33,350 bases of DNA from NCBI GenBank assembly GCA_023134165.1, contig JAGLUZ010000038.1, positions 1 through 33,350 on the forward strand, given 5' to 3'. Below, piece after piece: positions 18,859 through 27,259 of this stretch. The position numbers and the translations under genes are program-made. The stretch is from Deltaproteobacteria bacterium. GTDB lineage: Bacteria > Desulfobacterota > GWC2-55-46 > DRQE01. The stretch's first letter is position 1; each line of letters opens with the position of its first letter. The notes under the pieces are model-generated. The model made no database searches and was not told where the DNA came from. It saw only the letters and a list, made by a program, of their open reading frames with translations.

Positions 18859-20559
18859 TTATCTGGCGTCTTTGGCAACTTTGACGAGGTCAAGGAGAAA
18901 GACAGGTCTTCCATCACCTAGAATTGTAAAGCCAGTGGCATAGTCAAGTTTTGAAAAAGGTGCTGTGAGGGGGCGTATGTACGCATTGACTTCATCAATT
19001 AGTCTGTCAACAACCATCGCAGAGAGGAGTGCTTCATTACTAAGTACAGAGTTTCCTGGTTTTTCTTCAAAGAGTATTACCGTGGACTCGTCTTCGTCTG
19101 TGGTTGACTCTAATCCAAAGGCATCTTTGAGGGTAAGGAAGGGGACGTCGTTTTGATTAAAAAATACGCCAGTTTCCTTAAGTGTTTCATTATTAATTTT
19201 AAGTATCCTAGTAATCTTTGAAATTGGCATACAAACAACTTCATCTTCTATTCCTAGGAGCAAGACCTTTATAATAGAAGCAGTCTTTGGAAGCTCCATT
19301 ATCATCTTTGTATACTTACCTTGGACTGATTCTATCTCCAGTTTGCCACCGATTTCTTCAACACTACTTTTTACTATATCCATTCCAACGCCTCTACCAG
19401 AGACCTCTGTGACAGTGATCTTTGTGCTAAGGCCAGCCTTACAGATGAGCTGAAGTGCTTCCTGGTTGCTCATACCTCGAACTTCATCGCTATCCATACC
19501 ATTAGCGATTGCTTTTTCTTTTAGTTTTTTTACGTCTATGCCCTTGCCGTCATCAAAGACCTCAATAATTGCTCGGTCTTTATTTTCAAAAGCACGAACA
19601 GTGATAGTACCCTTGGCGGGCTTACCAACTGTGACGCGCGTATTCGGGGCTTCAATGCCGTGGTCAACAGAGTTTCGAATCATGTGGACTAGAGGGTCGC
19701 TCATGCCCTCAAGTATTGACCGGTCAAGGCTAATATCTTCACCATCAACTCTAAAGCCAACCTCCTTTCCATTGCTCTTTGATATGTCTCGAACAATTCT
19801 TGGGAGGCTAACTGTTAGGTTTTTAAAGGGGAGCATTCTAGCAGATAGGATGTTCTCATTAAGCTCTTCAACTGATTTGCCAAGGTTGTGTATACCTTCT
19901 TTAAGCTCTATGGATCTTGTTGAGGTGGCTATGTTTTTTATTGAAGAGAGGGACATGAGGAGATCCCCAGTAATCCTTAAAAGATCATCAAAGACGTGGC
20001 TCTCGACCTTCATTATATTTGAGAGCTTGAGGTGTTGTTGTACCTGCGAGGGCTGATTTTTTTTAGTATCTTCCCCAGAAGGTGTATCAGGATTAAATGT
20101 GATTTTATCAGCAGTAGGTGTTAAGGGGGTAGACTGGTCTGCGTTAGTTGTTTCTTTTGGCGCGTCTTCCTTTTGGGCAGGCGCATCCGCAAGTTCCGTA
20201 ATCCTATTTTTTAGTGCTGTTGTATCAATGTCATAAGGTTCATCAATCTCTATAAGACGAACAATCTCCTGCATGATGTCAAGAGCCGAGAGCAGGGCGG
20301 AGATGACGTCCTCGCTCACTTGCTCCCCACTACTGCGAAGTTTTTGTAGCAGGTCTTCTTGAACGTGGGAAAAGTCCTTTAAGGACGGATATCCCATGGA
20401 GGCACTCATGCCTTTTATAGAGTGGTAATGTCGAAATAGAGCATCTATAGACGCCTTATCAAGAGGGTTAGCCTCTAGCGCAAGCAGGGTTGACTCAATA
20501 GAGGTTAGATGTCCATTGGTCTCTTTTAAAAAGAGGGATTTGTACTTTGTGGTATCCAT
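18859..20559 (-). CDS. cheA: Chemotaxis histidine kinase CheA (no recognisable P2 domain)
   Basis: HPt HYHSIKGMSASMGY; P4 MIRNSVDHGIEAPNTR, DDGKGID, GRGVGMDIVKSSVEEIGG; C-terminal CheW-like P5. Confidence 0.96.
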   Translation of the reverse strand: MDTTKYKSLFLKETNGHLTSIESTLLALEANPLDKASIDALFRHYHSIKGMSASMGYPSLKDFSHVQEDLLQKLRSSGEQVSEDVISALLSALDIMQEIVRLIEIDEPYDIDTTALKNRITELADAPAQKEDAPKETTNADQSTPLTPTADKITFNPDTPSGEDTKKNQPSQVQQHLKLSNIMKVESHVFDDLLRITGDLLMSLSSIKNIATSTRSIELKEGIHNLGKSVEELNENILSARMLPFKNLTVSLPRIVRDISKSNGKEVGFRVDGEDISLDRSILEGMSDPLVHMIRNSVDHGIEAPNTRVTVGKPAKGTITVRAFENKDRAIIEVFDDGKGIDVKKLKEKAIANGMDSDEVRGMSNQEALQLICKAGLSTKITVTEVSGRGVGMDIVKSSVEEIGGKLEIESVQGKYTKMIMELPKTASIIKVLLLGIEDEVVCMPISKITRILKINNETLKETGVFFNQNDVPFLTLKDAFGLESTTDEDESTVILFEEKPGNSVLSNEALLSAMVVDRLIDEVNAYIRPLTAPFSKLDYATGFTILGDGRPVFLLDLVKVAKDAR

Positions 20560-20581
20560 ATGAGGAACTTTGCTTTAAATA

Positions 20582-20947
20582 TTAGAGAAGCGAGCTAAGT
20601 GTAGAGACTATGTCCTCTTCTACAGGTGGTTTTTTAAGAAAAGCAGTTATGCCAGAGGCCTTTGCGTCCTCTATCATCGCTTCGTCCTTTATTGTGCTAC
20701 AAAGAATAAGGTGTGACGAAATTCCTGCTTTTACAATCTCTCTGGCCATCTGTATGCCGTTCATCTTTGGCATTATTAGATCAAGGATGACGATATCGGG
20801 TACAAGTTGTTTTGAAACCTCAAGGCCTTCTAGCCCGTCTCCTGCCTCACCGATAACAGCAAAACCATTAATTCCTGAGACCATATCTTTTAGTATTGCT
20901 CTTATTAGTGCATCGTCATCTACTATAAGTATATTCTTGGTTTCCAT
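20582..20947 (-). CDS. cheY: CheY-like single-domain response regulator
   Basis: ILIVDDDALIRAILKDMV, DIVILDLIMPKMNGIQMA, AFLKKPPVEED; between cheA and cheW. Confidence 0.93.
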   Translation of the reverse strand: METKNILIVDDDALIRAILKDMVSGINGFAVIGEAGDGLEGLEVSKQLVPDIVILDLIMPKMNGIQMAREIVKAGISSHLILCSTIKDEAMIEDAKASGITAFLKKPPVEEDIVSTLSSLL

Positions 20948-20973
20948 AACTCTCTTTGTACTCCTAAATTTTT

Positions 20974-21405
20974 TTATGATGCTAGAGCTTGTACCGTACG
21001 GTCGTATAGTGATTTCCAGTTGAGCATTTTAAAGGAAGCGTCTTGAGCCGTCCCGTTGTGACCACCCGTTATCTCATTTTTCCAGAAAAACGAGATAACG
21101 GCTTCTCCGATACTTAAGCCAAGAACCTTAGTAACACCTTTGACTCTTTCTTTTAATATTATTATTTTCTCTGGAGAAACATTTACAGCTTCTGGGTTAA
21201 AGATTGTTGCAAGGTTTACTATGACAACTGCTTCACCTTTATTGCTTATTACTCCACGAATTTTATCACTAGCTTTTGCCGCTCCAGGCATGAGAAATAT
21301 TTTATCGACCTCTATTATCTTATCTACATCTGAGAGTTCAAGAGCAAGTTTATTCTTGTTAAGTTCAAAGATTACTATATCACCAGCGGAGTCTTCCGTC
21401 GACAT
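20974..21405 (-). CDS. cheW: CheW-like coupling protein
   Basis: IVIFELNKNKLALELSDVDKIIEVDKIFLMPGAAKASDKIRGVISNKGEAVVIVNLATIF is a CheW domain; gene context. Confidence 0.87.
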   Translation of the reverse strand: MSTEDSAGDIVIFELNKNKLALELSDVDKIIEVDKIFLMPGAAKASDKIRGVISNKGEAVVIVNLATIFNPEAVNVSPEKIIILKERVKGVTKVLGLSIGEAVISFFWKNEITGGHNGTAQDASFKMLNWKSLYDRTVQALAS

Positions 21406-21407
21406 GA

Positions 21408-23138
21408 TTAATTTTCCTTTTGCTCAGTACTCGTTGTCTCTGCCTCGCCGAACTCAAATGTCTTTGGTAATTCAGGCTCAGGGCTTGGTACTTCGCTTGT
21501 GGTCTCTGCCTCACCAAACTCAAAGCTAGAAGGTTTTTCAAGGACGGTTTCTTCTGCTACAGGTGCTTCTGTTGGTGTAGGTGCTTCTGGCTCTGTGGTT
21601 GGCACTTCGTTTGTTTCCTCTGCCACGCCAAACTCAAAACCAGATGGTTTTTCAAGGACAGTTTCCTCTGCCGCAGGAGCCTCAGTTGGTGTAGGTGTTT
21701 CTGGCTCAGAGGTTGGCACTTCGTTTGTGGTTTCTTCGGATTTAGCCTCAATATTTTCAGGTTTGGCTGGAGTATTTTTTCTAACCTTTAATTTAGGTAT
21801 CTTTATCTTTACCTCTTGAGGGGTTGTTCCCTTTGCTCCAAATTTAAAATCAACATCACCCTTTGGTTTTATCTCACCTAATTTAAAGCTCGCAACAACA
21901 GTACTTAACTCTTCTGAAAGTATTGATAATTTTTTTGAGGCCGAAACGGTCTCATCAATTGCTGTACCGTGTCTCTCTACAGCGTCATCAACCTTCTCGG
22001 TGATTGAGAGATTTTCCTGAGCAATACCCGCTACAACTTTAATGACATCAGCTGTTTTCTCGACCTTTGATTTTTGTTTCTGGGTAAGCCCAAGAATAAA
22101 GGTAGCTTTTTCTGCAACCTCTGATGTGTAGGTGGTAATATCACCAAGAATATCACGAATTTTTCTAATATCATTTCTACCTTCTTTTATATCACTTGAG
22201 CCTTCGGTTGCCGAGTTCACAACACGCTCAACCTCAACCTTAAGCTCCTTTACTATCATAGAAACATCATCAACACTTTTTCCTGTATTATCTGCAAAAC
22301 GCCTGACTTCTTCAGCAACTAGGGCAAAGCCTTTGCCGTGTTCTCCAGCCTTGCTGGCCTCAATTGTTGCGTTTAGGGCTAGGAGGTCGGTCTGGCGAGA
22401 TATGTGAGTTATAACGTCTAGGATTCTTGGAATGTCACTGATTTTTTCTTGCAAGCGAATAGCCGCTGATTCGGTCTTCTCAATTCCACTAAAGATAGTC
22501 TCTAGTTTTTCAATAGCTGAGGTTGCGGTATTGGCTCCGCGTTGAACCATTGAGCTTACTTTCTGTGAAGCATTTGAGGCGTCCGTTACTTTTACTGCAA
22601 CCTCATCTGCGATATCTGAAACCTCTTCTACGGTTTTTGAGGTGCTATCAATGTGGTTTGCTTGCTCCAGTGCACCATCAAATATCTTTGAGGAACCAGC
22701 GATAACCTCCTGTGAGGTTTCGTGACCCTTGCTGATGATGTAATCCAAGGATTGCTGTGATTCTGAGAGGTTAGAGGCAGTGACCTTTACGTGTCCGACA
22801 AGCTCTTTAAGGTTTGTAAAGACAAGGGTTAGTGCCTCGCTTAGGTCAGAGGTCTCGTCTGGGAAGATTTTTTTAGGAAGAGGTTCGTTTTGTTCGTCCC
22901 TTAAATCACCAAGGCTTATCTTCTTTGCCGTATTAGTAAGGAATGCAAAGTGACGGGTTAGTCCTTTTGAGAAGAGATAACCAAGGATTAGGCCAACGAG
23001 TAGGGCGATAAGAAAACTAAGCGGTTCTTTTAGCCACTCTGGGACATCCATGTCATTTACAAGGCCTGGAACAAATGCCGCCACAGCGACAACAGCAAGA
23101 AAACCTAGAATAAATTTATAACCTAAAGGTACTCTCAT
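21408..23138 (-). CDS. Methyl-accepting chemotaxis protein with very short periplasmic segment and repetitive C-terminal tail
   Basis: Two N-terminal TM, HAMP-like segment, hairpin tip ISRQTDLLALNATIEASKAGEHGKGFALVAEEVRRFAD, then Pro/Thr/Glu-rich repeat tail. Confidence 0.95.
   Translation of the reverse strand: MRVPLGYKFILGFLAVVAVAAFVPGLVNDMDVPEWLKEPLSFLIALLVGLILGYLFSKGLTRHFAFLTNTAKKISLGDLRDEQNEPLPKKIFPDETSDLSEALTLVFTNLKELVGHVKVTASNLSESQQSLDYIISKGHETSQEVIAGSSKIFDGALEQANHIDSTSKTVEEVSDIADEVAVKVTDASNASQKVSSMVQRGANTATSAIEKLETIFSGIEKTESAAIRLQEKISDIPRILDVITHISRQTDLLALNATIEASKAGEHGKGFALVAEEVRRFADNTGKSVDDVSMIVKELKVEVERVVNSATEGSSDIKEGRNDIRKIRDILGDITTYTSEVAEKATFILGLTQKQKSKVEKTADVIKVVAGIAQENLSITEKVDDAVERHGTAIDETVSASKKLSILSEELSTVVASFKLGEIKPKGDVDFKFGAKGTTPQEVKIKIPKLKVRKNTPAKPENIEAKSEETTNEVPTSEPETPTPTEAPAAEETVLEKPSGFEFGVAEETNEVPTTEPEAPTPTEAPVAEETVLEKPSSFEFGEAETTSEVPSPEPELPKTFEFGEAETTSTEQKEN
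21501..21728 (-). repeat. Two 114-bp in-frame tandem repeats (38 aa each) in the MCP tail, with a shortened third copy at 21411-21500
   Basis: TNEVPTSEPETPTPTEAPAAEETVLEKPSGFEFGVAEE / TNEVPTTEPEAPTPTEAPVAEETVLEKPSSFEFGEAET / TSEVPSPEPELP...KTFEFGEAET. Confidence 0.9.
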
Positions 23139-23196
23139 TATTTTTTTCCCTTTATAATAATTCGTTGAGTTAAAGACCTTATTTTATAGAAGATAG

Positions 23197-23225
23197 ATTA
23201 TAGAATTTTTACGCAATATTGTCAA
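23197..23225 (-). promoter_or_regulatory. Perfect-consensus sigma70 promoter for the mcp-cheWYA-larBC operon
   Basis: Minus strand TTGACA (23220-23225), 17-nt spacer, TATAAT (23197-23202). Confidence 0.85.
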
Positions 23226-23260
23226 TTATAAGTTGAAAAAAAGAATTTAAGGTAAAAAAG

Positions 23261-24271
23261 TTATTTGGTTATGAAATGTTCGTAACCTTCAAGTTCAATC
23301 TTCAAGTTTATGCCATTTTTGTTGGTTATCGTTACAGGTTCTGGGTTATTTGTTTTTACGGTACTATTTTCTATAATATCTCCAATTGCAGTAATCTGAA
23401 GGTTTAATTCCTTTGATATCTTTGTGATTTCAAAATCTTTTTCAGGTGGGGCAGTAAAGAGGAGTTCGTAATCCTCACCACCTAAGATTAAGAGTTCTTT
23501 GTCTTTTGGGTGTTTTTTTGCCTCTTTTGAAAAAGGCAAATTATCAGAGTTTATATTTACCCAAACATTACTTGCAATTGCAATGTGACCTGCGTCTTTT
23601 ATAAGTCCGTCACTTACGTCAGTCATGGAACTTGGGATTTTTCTCTCTCCGAGTATTCTTCCGAGACCTACCCTTGGCTCAGGGTCTAAGTGTTTTTTTA
23701 TTGCACTACTAAGTTGATTGTCACTGTTTTCTTTACTGGTAAGTAATTTTAATCCAAGTGCACTGTCACCTAAAGTTCCTGAAACGTATAGAATATCTCC
23801 AATGCGAGCACCACTTCTGTAGAGTACTACCTCTTCTTTGGCTTCTCCAAGGAGAGTGGTTGTTACTGAAAAGTACTCCCCCGTACTTGTATTTCCGCCA
23901 ATTATAGAGACCCCGAACTCTTTTGCGCGCATATTTAGGCCATGGTAGAGTTCTTCAATAAATTTTGTAGTCGTAGTTTTCTTGGCAGTAATTGAGACAA
24001 GACAAAAGCGTGGCACTCCTCCCATTGAGGCAATATCAGAGAGAGATACACTGATTGCTTTTTTTCCGAGTTCAAGCGGGGGGTGCTTGCTTAGATTAAA
24101 GTGGATTCCTTCATTTAGGGTATCTGTCGTGGAGAGGAGGCAGGTATTGCCATCAGTACGTGTTACAGCTGTATCATCGCCAACACCACAGAGGACACTT
24201 TTGTCCTCTGTGTGGCACTGCTCTTTGATTAGTTCTATGAGTTTATCTTCGCCGATATCTTTAAGGCGCAT
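23261..24271 (-). CDS. thiL: Thiamine-monophosphate kinase ThiL
   Basis: GVGDDTAV, STTDTLNEGIHF, AISVSLSDIASMGGVPRFCLVSI, TDVSDGLIKDAGHIA, LGGEDYELLFT. Confidence 0.96.
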   Translation of the reverse strand: MRLKDIGEDKLIELIKEQCHTEDKSVLCGVGDDTAVTRTDGNTCLLSTTDTLNEGIHFNLSKHPPLELGKKAISVSLSDIASMGGVPRFCLVSITAKKTTTTKFIEELYHGLNMRAKEFGVSIIGGNTSTGEYFSVTTTLLGEAKEEVVLYRSGARIGDILYVSGTLGDSALGLKLLTSKENSDNQLSSAIKKHLDPEPRVGLGRILGERKIPSSMTDVSDGLIKDAGHIAIASNVWVNINSDNLPFSKEAKKHPKDKELLILGGEDYELLFTAPPEKDFEITKISKELNLQITAIGDIIENSTVKTNNPEPVTITNKNGINLKIELEGYEHFITK

Positions 24272-24289
24272 AAGGCTTACGACTCACTT

Positions 24290-26764
24290 TTAGGCTCTAA
24301 CTCGCGAGCGAGTCGTGGTCTTTTTCTTGGTAGTAGGTTTTTTCTTTGTGCTAGGGCCTTTTTTGCCACTTGGTTTATTGGCCTTAGATAGATTTCCCTT
24401 AAAGATATATTTGATTACGTCATCCATATGTTTTACTAGGACAATCTTGAGTTTGTCTTTTATGTCTTTACGTATCTCTTCTAAGTCCTTGCCATTACCA
24501 TCGGGTAAGAGTACGGTCTTCATCTTTGCTCTTGTGGCGGCGAGGCATTTTTCTTTTACCCCACCAATTGGCAGTATCTTTCCTCTAAGTGTAATCTCGC
24601 CAGTCATAGCAACGTTATTTGGTACTGGTAATTTGGTCAGGGCAGAGATGAGTGCCGTGGCCATAGTTATACCAGCTGATGGCCCGTCCTTTGGTATGGC
24701 TCCAGCCGGAACATGGACGTGGATATCAAGGGTTTTGTAGAAATCTTCGGGTAAGTTAAAGAGTGCGGAGCGTGTCCTTGCATAGCTAAGAGCCGCATGT
24801 GCGCTCTCCTTCATGACATCACCTAAGTGTCCAGTTAAGGTTAGCTGACCTCGACCCTTCATTATTAGAACCTCGATATTTAGGATGACACCTCCGACAG
24901 GAGTCCAAGCAAGTCCCGTTACAACGCCAACCTCGTCTTTTTCTCTCTCTGCGTGGGAGAGATAAATCGGGGCGCCAAGGTAATCTTGTAAAAGCTTTGA
25001 TGTAACTTTAGTCGCAGCTTTCTTCCCTTCTGCGACAGTTTTTGCTACTTTTCTGCAGATTGTTGCAACATTTTGTTCTAATTTTCTAAGACCTGCTTCC
25101 ATAGTGTACTCACTAATTACCTTCTTTATGGTTGGATCAGGAATGGTAATTAGCTTTTGGGTAAGTCCATGTTCAGTAATTTGCCTGTTGATTATGTATT
25201 TTTTTGCAATCTCAAGTTTTTCTTCATCAGTGTAGCCTGGAATCTCAATCATCTCCATCCTGTCCCTAAGGGGTCCTGGGATTGGGTCTGGTTGGTTGGC
25301 TGTTGTGATGAACATTACCTTTGACAAATCAAATGGAACATTTAGGTAGTGGTCGCTAAATGCATAATTTTGCTCAGGATCTAGCACCTCTAAAAGTGCA
25401 GAAGAGGGATCCCCTCTAAAGTCTGCACCGATTTTATCTATCTCATCCATCATAAATACAGGGTTGCTCGTCCCAGTTTGTTTAATGCCTTGGATGATTC
25501 TACCAGGAAGTGCGCCGACGTAAGTGCGTCGATGACCCCTTATCTCGGCTTCATCCTTAACCCCGCCAAGGGAGATTCTAACAAACTTTCTCCCCATTGC
25601 CCTTGCAATTGAACGACCAAGAGAGGTTTTGCCAACCCCAGGAGGGCCAACAAAACAAAGTATAGGGCCTTTTGTATCTTTTTTGAGTTTCCGAACGGCT
25701 AGGTACTCAAGTATTCTTTCTTTTACTTTTTCTAGATCATAGTGATCGTCATCTAGGACTTTTTTTGCCTTTTTTATATCGAGGTTGTCTTTTGTGGTAA
25801 CAGACCAAGGTAGTTCTACCAGCCACTCAAGGTAGGTTCTAATTAAGGTTGCTTCTGCGGCATCAGGGTGCATGGCCTCAAGTCTGTCCGCTTGTTTTTT
25901 AGCCTCTTTCTCTACGTCCTTGGGCATCTTTGCTTTCTTAATCTGATCCTTAAGTTCAAGAGCCTCTTCGGCATTCTCTTCTACGTCACCAAGTTCGGTC
26001 TTGATGGCCTTAAGTTGCTCACGCAAATAGTACTCGCGCTGAGTCCTGTCCATCTCTTCCTTGGCCGAGGTCTGAATCTTTGCCTGCATCTGAGCAACTT
26101 GCAACTCTTTTATTAGTAATTCATTTATCTCTTGAAGTCTTTTTACTGGATCTATGGTCTCTAAGATATTTTGAGCAGTATCAACCCTTAGTCCGAGGTT
26201 GGCCGCAACAAGATCAGCTATTCTACCTGGGTCATCTAGGTTCTCTAGAACCATTGTTACCTCTGGAAATACAACTTTTCCAATAGCGGTGAGTTTCTCT
26301 AGGGTTTCTTTAACATTTCTAATAAGAGCTTCAGTCTCAAGGGGAGGGGTCTTTACTTGAAACTCTTTTATCTTTGATATGTCAACTGTAAAGGTTGGTT
26401 TTTGTTGAAGAAATGTATTTACCTTGGCCCTTGCAAGCCCCTGGACAAGTATCTTTACGCGCCCGTCTGGGAGTTTGAGCATCCTCATTATCATACCGAC
26501 CGTACCAAATGGGAAGAGGTCTTGTGGCTCAGGCTCTTCGTTATTTATATCCTTTTGGGTCGTCATAAAGATAAGCCTGTCTTTTGAGAGTGCGGCATCG
26601 ACTGCACTTATTGAGCGCTCTCTTCCGACAAAAAGCGGGACAATCATAAAGGGGAAGATGACAATATCCCTAATTGGCAAAAGTGGGAGAACATCAGGAA
26701 TAATAAGTTCCTCACCTTCCTTGGCAGGCTCTAAATCCGAGTCTATATAGTCGTCTTTGCTCAT
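24290..26764 (-). CDS. lon: ATP-dependent protease Lon with Lys/Thr-rich C-terminal extension
   Basis: LPLLPIRDIVIFPFMIVPLFVGRERS; Walker A GPPGVGKTSLGRSIA; catalytic PKDGPSAGITMATALISAL; GGVKEKCLAA. Confidence 0.97.
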   Translation of the reverse strand: MSKDDYIDSDLEPAKEGEELIIPDVLPLLPIRDIVIFPFMIVPLFVGRERSISAVDAALSKDRLIFMTTQKDINNEEPEPQDLFPFGTVGMIMRMLKLPDGRVKILVQGLARAKVNTFLQQKPTFTVDISKIKEFQVKTPPLETEALIRNVKETLEKLTAIGKVVFPEVTMVLENLDDPGRIADLVAANLGLRVDTAQNILETIDPVKRLQEINELLIKELQVAQMQAKIQTSAKEEMDRTQREYYLREQLKAIKTELGDVEENAEEALELKDQIKKAKMPKDVEKEAKKQADRLEAMHPDAAEATLIRTYLEWLVELPWSVTTKDNLDIKKAKKVLDDDHYDLEKVKERILEYLAVRKLKKDTKGPILCFVGPPGVGKTSLGRSIARAMGRKFVRISLGGVKDEAEIRGHRRTYVGALPGRIIQGIKQTGTSNPVFMMDEIDKIGADFRGDPSSALLEVLDPEQNYAFSDHYLNVPFDLSKVMFITTANQPDPIPGPLRDRMEMIEIPGYTDEEKLEIAKKYIINRQITEHGLTQKLITIPDPTIKKVISEYTMEAGLRKLEQNVATICRKVAKTVAEGKKAATKVTSKLLQDYLGAPIYLSHAEREKDEVGVVTGLAWTPVGGVILNIEVLIMKGRGQLTLTGHLGDVMKESAHAALSYARTRSALFNLPEDFYKTLDIHVHVPAGAIPKDGPSAGITMATALISALTKLPVPNNVAMTGEITLRGKILPIGGVKEKCLAATRAKMKTVLLPDGNGKDLEEIRKDIKDKLKIVLVKHMDDVIKYIFKGNLSKANKPSGKKGPSTKKKPTTKKKTTTRSRVRA

Positions 26765-27222
26765 CTCCCCTCCACTTTGATTTTAATTGGTTGCCCGCGC
26801 TTATCACTTACCCTTGGGATAACAATACGCAGAATTCCGTCGTTGTACTTAGCACTTATCTTTGAGGTATTGACTGTGACTGGAATCTCTATTGCTCTAA
26901 ATAGACGGCCAAAACTTCGTTCCATACAGATGTAATTGACATTTTCTTCTTCAAAGCAGTCGTACTTTATTGCCTTAATATTTAGTGCCCCTTGAAATAC
27001 TGAGAGGTCAATGTCCTCCATTCTAACGCCTGGAATCTCGACCTCTATAATTAACTCGTCTTTATTTGAGTAAATATCAACGTAGGGAATGTGGTTGATG
27101 GGTTCTGTGCCTTCGCCGCATCGCATGGTCTCCATTCCTTCCATAAAAAACTGGACAACATTTGAGCTTTCACTAAAACTATCGTCAATCGTGCTTGCCC
27201 CAGACCTCTTTGATTTAGCCAC
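26761..27222 (-). CDS. Hsp20/alpha-crystallin small heat-shock protein (GTG start)
   Basis: Alpha-crystallin domain PYVDIYSNKDELIIEVEIPGVRMEDIDLSVFQGALNIKAIK...ERSFGRLFRAIEIPVTVNTSKISAKYNDGILRIVIPR; C-terminal IKI; overlaps lon start by ATGA. Confidence 0.93.
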   Translation of the reverse strand: MAKSKRSGASTIDDSFSESSNVVQFFMEGMETMRCGEGTEPINHIPYVDIYSNKDELIIEVEIPGVRMEDIDLSVFQGALNIKAIKYDCFEEENVNYICMERSFGRLFRAIEIPVTVNTSKISAKYNDGILRIVIPRVSDKRGQPIKIKVEGR

Positions 27223-27259
27223 TTTTACTCCGCTCTTTAGAGCTTTTTTTACAATGGTT

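Noticed and set aside
18825-18917. N-terminal extension of LarB in the ORF track
   Set aside because: It overlaps cheA and does not resemble LarB; internal ATG at 18824 begins the conserved sequence.
19466-20056. 196-aa plus-strand ORF
   Set aside because: Fully antisense to cheA; Ser/Leu/Arg-rich composition is that of a reverse-complement shadow, and cheA is unambiguous.
21499-21819. 106-aa plus-strand repetitive ORF (FSRTVSSATGASVGVG)
   Set aside because: Mirror of the MCP tail repeats; no independent evidence of coding.
24315-26750. Several plus-strand ORFs opposite lon
   Set aside because: Shadows of the well-supported lon reading frame.
27232-27250. GCTCTTTAGAGC followed by TTTTTTT (terminator-shaped on plus strand)
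   Set aside because: No plus-strand gene ends here and the stem is only 4 bp; considered instead as an hsp20 leader hairpin.
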